A stretch of 64,000 nucleotides of DNA from SZUA-37 sp964472525 (GTDB lineage Bacteria; Pseudomonadota; Gammaproteobacteria; UBA6429; Thiohalophilaceae). Shown here one piece after another: positions 8,083 to 17,136 of the stretch (positions within the stretch are counted from its first letter, which is position 1; each line of letters begins with the position of its first letter). The notes below the pieces were generated by a model. The model was not told where the DNA came from and made no database searches. It worked only from the letters and a program-made list of their open reading frames with translations. The stretch lies in NCBI GenBank assembly GCA_964472525.1, contig CAYYLL010000005.1, positions 62,001 to 126,000 of the forward strand, in the 5' to 3' direction. Both the position numbers and the translations under genes were made by a program.

Positions 8083-9015
8083 ATGTTGCCTACTTTCTTC
8101 TCTAATAAGCTCCAAACCTTTAACAAAAAGACTATCAACGATGTTAGTCTGTCTGATGATGAAATTAATCAACTACAGGAAAAAGCAAAAACCAGTCGCT
8201 TAACATATTCTGAATCAAACAAAATATCGCTAGAAAGCATGGCCGGCGATCTACAATCACGTACTCGCGGTTCGGGGATTGACTTTGAAGAAAATAAACC
8301 TTACCAGTCAGGCAGTGATTCACGTCATATTAACTGGCGAACTTATGCTCGTACACAGCAACTTTACACCAATATTTACAATGAAGATAAACGTCCATCT
8401 TTCTACCTTGTTCTGGATCAACGTCGAGATATGTACTTTGGCACACGCAAACAACTTAAAATTAAGCAGGCACTCAATATTGCTATATTTTCGATTTTTA
8501 AAGCCATGCAACAACAACACACCGTTGCAGGTATACAAATTCTAAAAAAGCCACAATGGCATGCCTCTTATACAGGCCAGAGTTCAGCGTTATCTTTTAT
8601 AAAAATATTGAACACTCCCGCCTTATTTAAAGAGAATAATTTAAGTGAACCCGCATTAAACGATATATTAAATAAAATACAACTTAGGGATGGCGCTGAA
8701 CTCATGATAATAAGTGATTTTCATGATATGGATGATAAAACAATCACTGCTTTATATAACATTAGCCGAAACCATAAAACAAATTTAACTCAAATTTTGG
8801 ACCCAATTGAAATTAAATTACCCAATCAAGGCCACTTTAATATAAAAGAGAATTCATTATCCCTCCCTCTAAAAATAAATTGTAATAACAAAAAACTTAT
8901 CAACCAATATAAAAATAGACTTAAAGAACAATTTGAAATATACCAATCCCAATGTCAAAACATGGGTGTGGTATTTAGCCGATATTTAACAACAGATAAT
9001 ATATTCCAACCTTAA
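8083..9015 (+). CDS. DUF58 domain protein of the MoxR-Bat operon
   Basis: A 310-aa cytoplasmic protein with the DUF58 signature: residues around 65-100 read RGSGIDFEENKPYQSGSDSR then HINWRTYAR, followed by a vWA-like strand (YLVLDQRRDMYFG) in which the canonical DxSxS is replaced by DQRRD. DUF58 proteins always neighbour MoxR genes and are thought to be partners of the ATPase. The gene begins 12 bp after moxR. From here to 13905 the DNA becomes distinctly AT-rich, with many AAA and TTA codons, unlike moxR itself. Confidence 0.85.
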   Translation: MLPTFFSNKLQTFNKKTINDVSLSDDEINQLQEKAKTSRLTYSESNKISLESMAGDLQSRTRGSGIDFEENKPYQSGSDSRHINWRTYARTQQLYTNIYNEDKRPSFYLVLDQRRDMYFGTRKQLKIKQALNIAIFSIFKAMQQQHTVAGIQILKKPQWHASYTGQSSALSFIKILNTPALFKENNLSEPALNDILNKIQLRDGAELMIISDFHDMDDKTITALYNISRNHKTNLTQILDPIEIKLPNQGHFNIKENSLSLPLKINCNNKKLINQYKNRLKEQFEIYQSQCQNMGVVFSRYLTTDNIFQP

Positions 9016-9017
9016 TA

Positions 9018-9416
9018 ATGAACAATTTAATTAAAAATAACTACAACTGGAAAGATATTATTGAGCCCACCAATATTACTGAAACAATCCCAGTGTGGGA
9101 ATACATAGTAATATTTTTAATCGCATTATTAATATCTTTTGTCTTAGTTAAATATTTTAATATTATATTACGATTTAAACTTTGGATTTTAACCTTCAAG
9201 ATTAAAAAAACGATGGATTCACGAAAAATTGCAAAAAAAATACTTTCATTATTTAGGCTTGAAAAAGATACAATTTATATTGAAAAAAAATTACACTTAA
9301 ATAAAAAAATTGGAGTAGATTACCGATTAGAATTATTAAAAGCTTGTTATGCTAATACAATAGCTAGCCCGAAACATATTATCACACTCATTAAAATGCC
9401 AACCAAATGGTTATAA
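9018..9416 (+). CDS. Small single-pass membrane protein in Bat operon (DUF4381-like)
   Basis: A 132-aa protein with one transmembrane helix near residues 28-48 (WEYIVIFLIALLISFVLV) followed by a very basic Lys-rich cytoplasmic part. Its size, single helix and position between the DUF58 and BatA genes fit the DUF4381 slot of Bat operons. The sequence itself is weakly informative. It starts 2 bp after the DUF58 stop and ends 4 bp before the next gene. Confidence 0.65.
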   Translation: MNNLIKNNYNWKDIIEPTNITETIPVWEYIVIFLIALLISFVLVKYFNIILRFKLWILTFKIKKTMDSRKIAKKILSLFRLEKDTIYIEKKLHLNKKIGVDYRLELLKACYANTIASPKHIITLIKMPTKWL

Positions 9417-9420
9417 GCTA

Positions 9421-10479
9421 ATGAGCGGCACCCCCCATTTTGAATCAATATATTTTTTGCAACCTGTCTGGCTCTATATTTTTGCAGCTTTGTCTTTTTT
9501 TATATTGATACTAAAAAAAGTTACCTTTAATAATATATTGCATCGGCTAACCTTTAAATACACCTACCATCATCCTTATTATAAATTATTAACCCAAATA
9601 ATAAATAAACAAGGGCGTTCACAAACAGATAAAACACTTTATTTTAAAAAAATATTTAACCTGCTACTTGTAAGCCTTCTCTTTATTGCCCTAGCTGCAC
9701 CCTATCAAACAGGGGAAAAAATTCCCGAACCACCTAATAATCGTGACATTGTCTTTCTGGTAGACAATGAAGTAAGCATGGTACTTAAAGACTACTTTAT
9801 TGACAAAAAACGTGTCACTCGATTAACAATGGTAAAAAGTGTGCTTTTAAATTTTGCTAACAAATTATCAGGTAATCGTATTAGTCTTATCACTTACTCA
9901 GAAGAGGCTCATACGCTCCTACCCTTTACCACCGACACTAATTTGATCAAGAAAATGATTCCTAGGCTTGAAACCACGTTAACTGGTAGAACTAGCAACC
10001 CCCAAAAAGCTTTGTTATACACACTTAATTATTTACATAATACTCGTTTAAACGATAAATCATCAGCTCCAAGTATTATATTGATAACCGATGTATTAAG
10101 GCCACCAAGAGATATTGACCCAAGAATTGTTGCGGAATATATAAAACAAAAAGGTTATAAACTTTATGTGGTTGCAATTGGGTCTAATACTTATAAAAAA
10201 TCAGATGTCAATAACTCAACATTAATTTATCACCCCGCCAGTTTTGAACGACTTAAAAATATTGCACAATCTGCAAAAGGAGAGTTTTTTTGGGCAAAAA
10301 ATACAGCATCATTAACAGGGATTATACAAGAAATATTAAAGTCTAAAAAAACAAAAATAAAAACTGAACCCAAATACATTAAAATCCCGCTATATCAATG
10401 GCCATTAGGAGTTTTCTTACTTTTAGTGTTCAGCCATTATTTAATACGTTCATTCTCATTCAAAAATCACCATGTTTAA
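9421..10479 (+). CDS. BatA-like von Willebrand factor A membrane protein
   Basis: A 352-aa protein anchored by hydrophobic helices near residues 14-32 and 80-95 and by a C-terminal helix (WPLGVFLLLVFSHYLI). The central part is a vWA domain (about 100-300). The metal-ion-dependent adhesion site is altered: instead of DxSxS the sequence is DNEVS, in IVFLVDNEVSMVLKD, although the later LTGRTSNPQKAL and ITD elements are kept. Glu could still bind metal, or the site may be silent. It overlaps the next gene by 8 bp. In Bacteroides the Bat proteins affect aerotolerance; in proteobacteria the cargo is usually unknown. Confidence 0.8.
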   Translation: MSGTPHFESIYFLQPVWLYIFAALSFFILILKKVTFNNILHRLTFKYTYHHPYYKLLTQIINKQGRSQTDKTLYFKKIFNLLLVSLLFIALAAPYQTGEKIPEPPNNRDIVFLVDNEVSMVLKDYFIDKKRVTRLTMVKSVLLNFANKLSGNRISLITYSEEAHTLLPFTTDTNLIKKMIPRLETTLTGRTSNPQKALLYTLNYLHNTRLNDKSSAPSIILITDVLRPPRDIDPRIVAEYIKQKGYKLYVVAIGSNTYKKSDVNNSTLIYHPASFERLKNIAQSAKGEFFWAKNTASLTGIIQEILKSKKTKIKTEPKYIKIPLYQWPLGVFLLLVFSHYLIRSFSFKNHHV

Positions 10480-12349
10480 TTTTATTACACCACTTAATTT
10501 TAGTGACCCCTATTTCTTAATCGGGATGTTTTTACCCCCTGTTATTCTTATCATATCGTATTTAAGAAACTTTATTTCCCCCAACCGTTATTGCGATAAA
10601 AAATTACTTACCTGGGTTATTGAAAAAAATAAAAATTCATTATCGAACACTATTTTTCATGGGAAAATAGTGGCCTCCATAGCGTGGATATTATTTTGCA
10701 TTGCCTTATCCGGCCCAAGAATAAGTATCGATGAACGTTCATCTGTTAATCAAAAAACCTATAATAATGCAACGGTTATCGTACTGGATTTATCCAGATC
10801 AATGCTAGCCGAAGATGTTTATCCTAATCGAATATCAAAAGCAAAACTTCTTATTGATACTATTCTGGCCACAACCACTCAACGATTATTCAGTCTGGTC
10901 GTATATGCAAATAATGCACATACCGTTATCCCTTTAACATACGACAGTAGCGTGATCCGACAGGTTATAAAATCAATACGACCTAATATGCTGCCAGTTG
11001 AAGGTTCAAACTATAAAGCTGGACTAAAACAGGCTATTACATTATTAAATCAGTCTGCAGTAAAGAATAAATCCATTATTTTATTCAGTGATGGCGATTT
11101 TAGCCAGAAAAAAATATTGTCTAAACTGCCGACAGCCAAAAACATTCAGATTAATGTTTTTGGCATAGGAACCCCTCAAGGACAGGCTATTCCCCTTAAA
11201 AAAGGAGGTTGGTTAACCTATAAAAATCATGCTGTTATTAGCCGATTGAATAAAACCAACCTTAAAGAAATAGCAGCCTATTACAAAGGGAAATATCAAA
11301 CGGCTAATACAGATTTAGATACAACAAATATTAAATTAACCGCTTTCCCTGTCAAGCATTCTTCTATTCAAACATCAAGCCATACGGTTATTATATGGAA
11401 GCAACTGTATAACTGGTTTTTAATTCCAGCCATATTTTTTTACCTGTTAGGCACTATTACAATAAGTAGCACTTCTTTACGTTTTCGCACCCGTATAAAG
11501 GCTAATAAAATTAACCATATAGCCATATATTTAATGGTTGGACTTTTATTTATTTTTTCGACAATACCTTCATCATCTGAAGCAAAGGAGTCTCCATTAG
11601 ATCTAGCAAACAAGGCCTATCTTAAGAAGAACTACATAAAAGCTGAATCCTTATTCAAAAAATCCACTGGCTTTGATGCCATTTTTGGTCAGGCTAATTC
11701 TTTATATAAACAAAAGAACTATTTAAAAGCCATTCACTATTATATTAAAGCCGTGCTAGCAACTAATAACCAGAAAAGACGTGCATGGGCTTTATATAAT
11801 CTAGCTAACAGTTATTACCTTATTGGCGATTATCCGCAAGCTATTAACCTATACAAAGATACTTTAAAATACAAACCCAATTTCAACAAAGCAGAGATAA
11901 ACCTAAAATATGCAATCACTTTGGATAAGAAAGTTAAAAAAGCCCTCGCCTTACTTCGTAAGATGAAAAAGACATCATCAACACGAGCTAGCTCGGGCCC
12001 CAGAATATCTGATGTAGAACAAGGTATCGACGTTGGAAACTCAAAAGTAACATTAGGAGACAATACGGATAAACTCACACTCTATTCTTTACCTTTAGAC
12101 GAGAAATTAGCCAATCTGTTGATTCAAAGAGGAATAAAATATTCAAGAATAAGTTCAACTAAGATAGACAAACCATCACTAAACAAGGATTGGAATTTTG
12201 ACCACACGACACTCGATATGGTTGAATTACTAGTCAATCAGGAAAAAATAGATAACTTCAATTTGTGGAAACGATTATTTGAAATTGAAGAAGGCTTCCC
12301 CGCTCCAGTAGAAAAACCTCATACAAAACCCGGTGCTAACCCATGGTGA
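10472..12349 (+). CDS. BatB-BatC fusion: vWA domain plus TPR protein
   Basis: A 625-aa protein joining two usually separate Bat components. Residues 1-330 are a membrane-anchored vWA domain with an intact MIDAS (VLDLSRSMLAEDVYPNR, about residue 105) and flanking transmembrane helices. A further helix (IAIYLMVGLLFIFSTI) near 350 precedes a periplasmic TPR region (about 375-490: LANKAYLKKNYIKAESLFKK, WALYNLANSYYLIGDYPQAI). The last 110 residues are low-complexity and polar. It overlaps batA-like by 8 bp and batD-like by 7 bp. The TPR part probably docks partners outside the inner membrane. Confidence 0.8.
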   Translation: MFNFITPLNFSDPYFLIGMFLPPVILIISYLRNFISPNRYCDKKLLTWVIEKNKNSLSNTIFHGKIVASIAWILFCIALSGPRISIDERSSVNQKTYNNATVIVLDLSRSMLAEDVYPNRISKAKLLIDTILATTTQRLFSLVVYANNAHTVIPLTYDSSVIRQVIKSIRPNMLPVEGSNYKAGLKQAITLLNQSAVKNKSIILFSDGDFSQKKILSKLPTAKNIQINVFGIGTPQGQAIPLKKGGWLTYKNHAVISRLNKTNLKEIAAYYKGKYQTANTDLDTTNIKLTAFPVKHSSIQTSSHTVIIWKQLYNWFLIPAIFFYLLGTITISSTSLRFRTRIKANKINHIAIYLMVGLLFIFSTIPSSSEAKESPLDLANKAYLKKNYIKAESLFKKSTGFDAIFGQANSLYKQKNYLKAIHYYIKAVLATNNQKRRAWALYNLANSYYLIGDYPQAINLYKDTLKYKPNFNKAEINLKYAITLDKKVKKALALLRKMKKTSSTRASSGPRISDVEQGIDVGNSKVTLGDNTDKLTLYSLPLDEKLANLLIQRGIKYSRISSTKIDKPSLNKDWNFDHTTLDMVELLVNQEKIDNFNLWKRLFEIEEGFPAPVEKPHTKPGANPW

Positions 12350-13905
12350 TGTCTATACCAAAGATTGGTATAGCGGTATTAATATGCTATATGCTACTAG
12401 CTTTTAATTATGCAATAGCTGCTCAAGAAAAACAGGTTGAATCAACCAATATTCATTTGATTACCCATAAAAAAACAATTGAATATGGTAAATCGTTTAA
12501 AATTAAACTTAAGGTGCCACTAAAGAATAAAATCAATATTTCAACCTTGCTTAAGCCATTAAAAAGCAACTTTAATTATTCAATAATAAGTCAGCTCAGC
12601 AATAAAACCTATGTGATTTATAAAGTAAAACTATTTCCTTCACACGAAGGAATAGTTTTAATTCCTGCATTGAAATACAAACAATATAAAAGTACTCCAG
12701 TCAATATTACGGTTACAGCTCCATTAACACAAAATAACCAATCTATTCTAGTCAGCATTGATGAAACTAATTTAAACCCGTGGGTTAGAGAACAAACTAG
12801 GATAATAGTTACCATAACAACGACTGAAAAAAATATAATATTAAACAATGCCAATATTAATCAAAAAGGTAATGATAGTTATCTTATTCCACAAACAACT
12901 CGAAAGATAACAATCAACGGGGAAACACGTTACAAACATAAAATTGGTTGGGATGTTTTTTTTCTATATGCACAAAATACAATACTATCTCTACCCGTAA
13001 TTGAATATGTAAAGAATGGAGTTCCCCGATATAAATTTTACTTCCAAAAAATAAGTTTCAACGTAAAGAAACTTCCCATTTATATTAACCCCACTATTCC
13101 TGTCGGGAAAATTATATTAAGCTCACGCTATCTGGAATTACCTAAAACGCTATTGCAACCCAACAATACAGCGATTATACAATACACTTTGACGGGCAAG
13201 GGTGTTCCGACAAAATGGTTACCATCATTAGTCCAGATATACGGTCTTTCAAAAAATACAGATATCAATTTTTCTCTACTTAATATTCAGCTTAATACGA
13301 GTGTTCTAAATAATAGTATTATCGGTAAAAAAATAACAGACTTTGCATTTACACCGTTATCAAATGGTTTTCTACCTATTAAAAATATCCAACTGCAATA
13401 TTTTGATCCTGAAACAGGTTTATTAAAATCAATAATATATAAGCATCCTAAACTGCTTGTTTTACACTGGTTTATACAGATAATATTAATATTAATTTCT
13501 CTTTATATTATTTATGTCATAACTTTAAAAACCTTCTGGTTCATTATTCGTTTATTTAGAAAACATAAATATTATTCAAAATACAGACTTAAAATTCGTA
13601 ACGCAGAAACATTTAATGACATTAAAGAAGCTTTAAAAGATTACTCAAGAGCAAAAGAATGGCCAACAAATATAACGACAAATCAATGGCTTTACAGGTT
13701 AAGTCGTGAATACAATATACCGGATAGTCTGACTAATGTATGCGATACATTAAATAAAAGTCTGTATGCAATAGATTATTCATATGAGATAGATGGAACG
13801 AAAGAAATATTTCTAAATATATTAACTAATCTTAAAAGAAAACCAAAAAATATAATAATTTATCTTAACCTAGCAAGGATTAATTCAGCTTACCTTTTCC
13901 GTTAG
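12343..13905 (+). CDS. BatD-like periplasmic/membrane protein (oxygen-tolerance family)
   Basis: A 520-aa protein with an N-terminal signal segment (AVLICYMLLAFNYAIAAQ), a long periplasmic beta-rich region (about 25-370), a transmembrane helix near 375-400 (LHWFIQIILILISLYIIYVI) and a Lys/Arg-rich cytoplasmic tail. This is the BatD layout, and it is the last gene of the MoxR operon. An ATG at 12349 two codons in could also be the start. Its 3' end overlaps the convergent DUF1178 gene by 26 bp. Similarity to BatD is judged by architecture and position more than by motif. Confidence 0.7.
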   Translation: MVMSIPKIGIAVLICYMLLAFNYAIAAQEKQVESTNIHLITHKKTIEYGKSFKIKLKVPLKNKINISTLLKPLKSNFNYSIISQLSNKTYVIYKVKLFPSHEGIVLIPALKYKQYKSTPVNITVTAPLTQNNQSILVSIDETNLNPWVREQTRIIVTITTTEKNIILNNANINQKGNDSYLIPQTTRKITINGETRYKHKIGWDVFFLYAQNTILSLPVIEYVKNGVPRYKFYFQKISFNVKKLPIYINPTIPVGKIILSSRYLELPKTLLQPNNTAIIQYTLTGKGVPTKWLPSLVQIYGLSKNTDINFSLLNIQLNTSVLNNSIIGKKITDFAFTPLSNGFLPIKNIQLQYFDPETGLLKSIIYKHPKLLVLHWFIQIILILISLYIIYVITLKTFWFIIRLFRKHKYYSKYRLKIRNAETFNDIKEALKDYSRAKEWPTNITTNQWLYRLSREYNIPDSLTNVCDTLNKSLYAIDYSYEIDGTKEIFLNILTNLKRKPKNIIIYLNLARINSAYLFR

Positions 13906-14335
13906 ACTTTATAGGAACGGTAATAATCGAAACACCTTCCTCGTTAAGACTTTTTATTTCATTCTGGGTTGCCTGACCGTATATATTTTGTGGTTCAGTT
14001 TCACCATAATAAATTTTTCGAACTTCATCAGGGAAATCATTTCCAACGTATGTAAAATTATCTTCCACATAATCCGATAATTTTTCAATAAATTGTTCAG
14101 AAATCATTTTTATTTCTTGAGGACTAACAACCGATGATGATTTTTCTTTTTTAAAATTTGACTTTATTGAAAGAGTATTAATTCGACTTGCTGTGGGAGT
14201 TTTTAGGATACTTTCACTACCACATTGAGGGCAACTTACCAGATTGTTTTTTATTTGACGATCAAATTCGTCTTTATTTTTAAACCAACCTTCAAAGTGG
14301 TGTTCATGATTACATTTAAGATTGAAAATTATCAT
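13880..14335 (-). CDS. DUF1178 family protein
   Basis: A 151-aa cytoplasmic protein. Its N-terminus MIIFNLKCNHEHHFEGWF followed by CPQCGSE (about residue 38) is the DUF1178 signature, giving a likely zinc-ribbon-type site of Cys/His residues. The C-terminal half has DFPDEVRKIYYGETEPQNIY, also conserved in the family. The function is unknown. It is convergent with the Bat operon and lies 25 bp downstream of the ATPase-FHA gene, so the two may be co-transcribed. Confidence 0.85.
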   Translation of the reverse strand: MIIFNLKCNHEHHFEGWFKNKDEFDRQIKNNLVSCPQCGSESILKTPTASRINTLSIKSNFKKEKSSSVVSPQEIKMISEQFIEKLSDYVEDNFTYVGNDFPDEVRKIYYGETEPQNIYGQATQNEIKSLNEEGVSIITVPIKSNGKGKLN

Positions 14336-14360
14336 ACTGCTTACTGTTACTATAATTAAA

Positions 14361-15590
14361 TTATGCTTGTCTAGGAATATCTAAAATATTTATATTTTCA
14401 TTATTGTGAACTTTTGCAACTGAAATATTTTTTGCCTTAAAAATTAAAGTATAGTCGCCAATCTCAATGATTGCGCCATCAATAAGCTGCTGCATATCAA
14501 TTCTTTTATTGTCTACATAGGTTCCATTTTTACTACTCATGTCACGAATAAAGAATTCATTTTCATGATAAATAATAATAGCATGTTGCCGACTGATTTT
14601 ATCACTTTTAATTCTTATATCGTTATCAGAATGTCGACCAATGTGCAGACGTTTTTTGTTAACTAAATATTCTTGTAGGTAGCTTCCATTTTTGCTTAGA
14701 ATAATAAAAAATTCATAAGCATTGCTGATTTTTGTTTCGGTAAACTTGAATATCTTACCTGTCGGTTCCATACCAAACGGAACCCATTGTAATTCTTCTA
14801 CCGCAGACTCAAGAATATTTGAATTAATTGATTTTTTATTTTCAACATAGGCCGCTAATAGTGCATGATCAAACAAAACATTAATTAACCGCGCCCTACC
14901 CCCAGTATAGAGGTAAATAAGAGGAGTCACGTCAGCAGTAAATTCAACCTCGTGAGATGGGCCTGCTATTTTTAAACGATGTGAAATATAATTTTTTATT
15001 TCTTCTTTTAACATCGCGTCTAAATGATAACGTAATTTTATTTTTCGTGTTAAAGAAGATAACTCGCTCGACTCAAGTGTTACAGAAAATTCTGGCTGCC
15101 CAATTAAAATTATCCTTAGCAGAGGTGTACCATCCATAGATTGCAATTCGGTTAAAGTTTTAACTAATAATAAAACATCTGTTTTTAAATTTTGTGCTTC
15201 ATCAACAATGAGAACAATTTTTTTCTTTGCATATTGCTGTTCAAGCAGATACTCCGTTAATTTTTCAAGAAGCTCTGCCTTACTGTTTACAAATAAATTA
15301 ATTCCAAATTCAAGTAGTAACATTTGGAGAAATTCATTAGGACTTAATTGTGTTTGATGAATTTTTGCAACCAGATATCCCGGCCCCAGAGTCGACATAA
15401 ATGCCTGACTTAATGTTGTTTTCCCAGAGCCAATTTCACCCGTGAGTACACAAATATTTTCTGCATCAGATCGAATTAATTTTTTGAACATCGCAAGAGC
15501 GGCTAAATGTCCTTCACTATTAAATAAAAACTTGTGATCGGAATTCAACTTAAAAGGGCGTTCATGCAAATTAAAAAAGTTTAGGTACAT
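14361..15590 (-). CDS. ExeA/GspA-type AAA+ ATPase fused to a C-terminal FHA domain
   Basis: A 409-aa protein. The start ATG at 15590 is chosen because MYLNFFNLHERPFKLNSD is the classic ExeA-type N-terminus; an in-frame upstream start would add 14 unconserved residues. Walker A is LTGEIGSGKTTLSQ (about residue 40) and Walker B VLIVDEAQNL (about 125), with an AAA lid around 230-260. Residues 300-395 form an FHA domain: IGRHSDNDI, SRQHAIIIY, and DMSSKNGTYVDN. ExeA ATPases usually end in a peptidoglycan-binding or membrane domain; replacing it with FHA suggests docking to a phosphothreonine protein. No secretin or kinase gene lies next to it. Confidence 0.85.
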   Translation of the reverse strand: MYLNFFNLHERPFKLNSDHKFLFNSEGHLAALAMFKKLIRSDAENICVLTGEIGSGKTTLSQAFMSTLGPGYLVAKIHQTQLSPNEFLQMLLLEFGINLFVNSKAELLEKLTEYLLEQQYAKKKIVLIVDEAQNLKTDVLLLVKTLTELQSMDGTPLLRIILIGQPEFSVTLESSELSSLTRKIKLRYHLDAMLKEEIKNYISHRLKIAGPSHEVEFTADVTPLIYLYTGGRARLINVLFDHALLAAYVENKKSINSNILESAVEELQWVPFGMEPTGKIFKFTETKISNAYEFFIILSKNGSYLQEYLVNKKRLHIGRHSDNDIRIKSDKISRQHAIIIYHENEFFIRDMSSKNGTYVDNKRIDMQQLIDGAIIEIGDYTLIFKAKNISVAKVHNNENINILDIPRQA

Positions 15591-15811
15591 TTTCACAGTA
15601 TGTCGATTGTTATATATATGCGTATAATACACAATTCCAGACGCAATTTATGGTCAAAATATGACATTTTAATGATTTTTCGTGTATTTTAGTGGCTGAT
15701 GTCTTAATATTAAATGGCATGTAAGCCTTTGAAATATATGTGTTTTTAAAACACCGTATTAGAGGCAGCAAATTAAGTTATAACCTATTGATATTTAAGT
15801 GAAATTCACGC

Positions 15812-16450
15812 TTAAAAATCTAATATCTCAGGTGCAAATTGACGAAGACTCTTTAAATCTTCAGCCGTATCAATATCCCACAGGCTATTGAGAATAGTAT
15901 AAGTCTTATTTCCATCCTGTAACTTTGAAATCGTTTGTTCAAAAACAATGTCCATTCCCCAGTTAACCCCCTCAAACAAGCCTGGAAAATGTTGGTTTGT
16001 ACCAATTAAAACATAACCGCCATCCAAGGCAGGCCCAATCACCACCTGTTGCGTTTGTAAACTGACAATGGCTTTATGCAGATAAGTTTTAGAATACAAA
16101 ATACAATCAGAACCAATAATAATAACACTGTGAGTATCTTGAAGTGACTGTTCTAATGCGTTGGACATGCGTTCGCCTAAATTATTACCTTGTTGTGTGC
16201 AAACACGAGTAGTCATTTTTTGTTCAGCGAATAATTTATCAAAATACGAACTCGGTTCACTTTGCCATATTTCAAATGGGCAGAGATTAAATTCTGACAA
16301 ATCTGTTATTATTTTTTTTATTAGCCGAGCTTGTAATTCAGCTGCACCCTCTTTTCCTAATGCAGGAATTAAGCGTGATTTACATTTTCCTGCAATGGGT
16401 GGTTTTGTAAAAACAAGAATTCGATTATTGGGATAAGAGAAACTCACCAT
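15812..16450 (-). CDS. TIGR04282-type arsenosugar biosynthesis glycosyltransferase (DUF2064)
   Basis: A 212-aa nucleotidyl/glycosyltransferase-fold protein of the DUF2064 family. The N-terminal ILVFTKPPIAGKCKSRLIPALG is the nucleotide-binding element, GNNLGERMSNAL and VIIIGSDC follow (about residues 85-115), and GPALDGGYVLIG (about 140) is the conserved acceptor motif. It is the last of four genes that occur together in arsenosugar clusters, 2 bp downstream of the TIGR04283 gene. The pair is thought to act in making the dimethylarsinoyl sugar; the exact sugar is not known from sequence. Confidence 0.85.
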   Translation of the reverse strand: MVSFSYPNNRILVFTKPPIAGKCKSRLIPALGKEGAAELQARLIKKIITDLSEFNLCPFEIWQSEPSSYFDKLFAEQKMTTRVCTQQGNNLGERMSNALEQSLQDTHSVIIIGSDCILYSKTYLHKAIVSLQTQQVVIGPALDGGYVLIGTNQHFPGLFEGVNWGMDIVFEQTISKLQDGNKTYTILNSLWDIDTAEDLKSLRQFAPEILDF

Positions 16451-16452
16451 CT

Positions 16453-17133
16453 TTAATCGTATAGTTTGACTAGTCGGCTAGGCGGCACACCTAAAAAATA
16501 CAGCAAACGCAAGAACCACATTAATAAAATGGTTTGTAGATAACCATGTATTTCCCAACGGCGACTTGATGATATAACGGCTTCACTCACACACGCAGGA
16601 CGAGATAGTTTCTTTAGGTTTTTAGATAGTGCAATATCTTCCATTAAAGGAATATCTTTAAAACCATGGATAAGCTCAAAAGATTTTTTATATGTAAAAA
16701 TAACTTGGTCACCCGTAGCAATACCAGAAAGGCGGGAACGTAGATTCATAAAAAATTCAATCATACGCAAAAAAACATGCGTACCACTTAATTTTATTTT
16801 AAAAAATCCCCACTGTTTATTTTGTAAAGCTACTAGTATAAGTTGCTCAAGCTCAACGGGGACCAACGTATCAGCATGTAAAAAAACAAGTATGTTATTC
16901 GAAGCCTGTTTCGCTCCCATGTTCATTTGTTTTGCACGCCCTTTGTCTGAATTCAATACTTTAGTTGCGTATTGATTACAAATAGAAAGAGTTTTATCGG
17001 TACTACCTCCATCAACAATAATAATTTCATGTCCATTAGCTTTTAAAGCTGAAAGTCTAGACAAGGTTTTATTGATTGAACATGCTTCATTCAGCGTTGG
17101 TATAATAATCGAAAGGTGCGATGCTGGAATAAT
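16453..17133 (-). CDS. TIGR04283-type arsenosugar biosynthesis glycosyltransferase, start codon unclear
   Basis: Family-2 glycosyltransferase of the TIGR04283 group. The catalytic strands are IIIVDGGSTDKTL, then DKGRAKQMNMGAKQA, then FLHADTLVP (the DxD-like HAD). The C-terminal amphipathic helix has LLMWFLRLLYFLGVPPSRL. The conserved N-terminal strand HLSIIIPTLNEA is encoded at 17118-17083, upstream of the first usual start (TTG 17064). In this frame there is no ATG, GTG or TTG between that strand and the arsM stop codon at 17139-17137. An ATT at 17133 or 17130 is therefore the only plausible full-length start and is adopted here. The TTG form would lack the first nucleotide-binding strand. 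Confidence 0.75.
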   Translation of the reverse strand: MIPASHLSIIIPTLNEACSINKTLSRLSALKANGHEIIIVDGGSTDKTLSICNQYATKVLNSDKGRAKQMNMGAKQASNNILVFLHADTLVPVELEQLILVALQNKQWGFFKIKLSGTHVFLRMIEFFMNLRSRLSGIATGDQVIFTYKKSFELIHGFKDIPLMEDIALSKNLKKLSRPACVSEAVISSSRRWEIHGYLQTILLMWFLRLLYFLGVPPSRLVKLYD

Positions 17134-17136
17134 ATT

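Noticed and set aside
15740..15754. Palindrome GTGTTTTTAAAACAC between the ATPase-FHA gene and the arsenosugar operon
   Set aside because: It is short, AT-rich and lacks a T tract positioned as for a terminator. It may be chance in AT-rich DNA, although a regulator site cannot be excluded.
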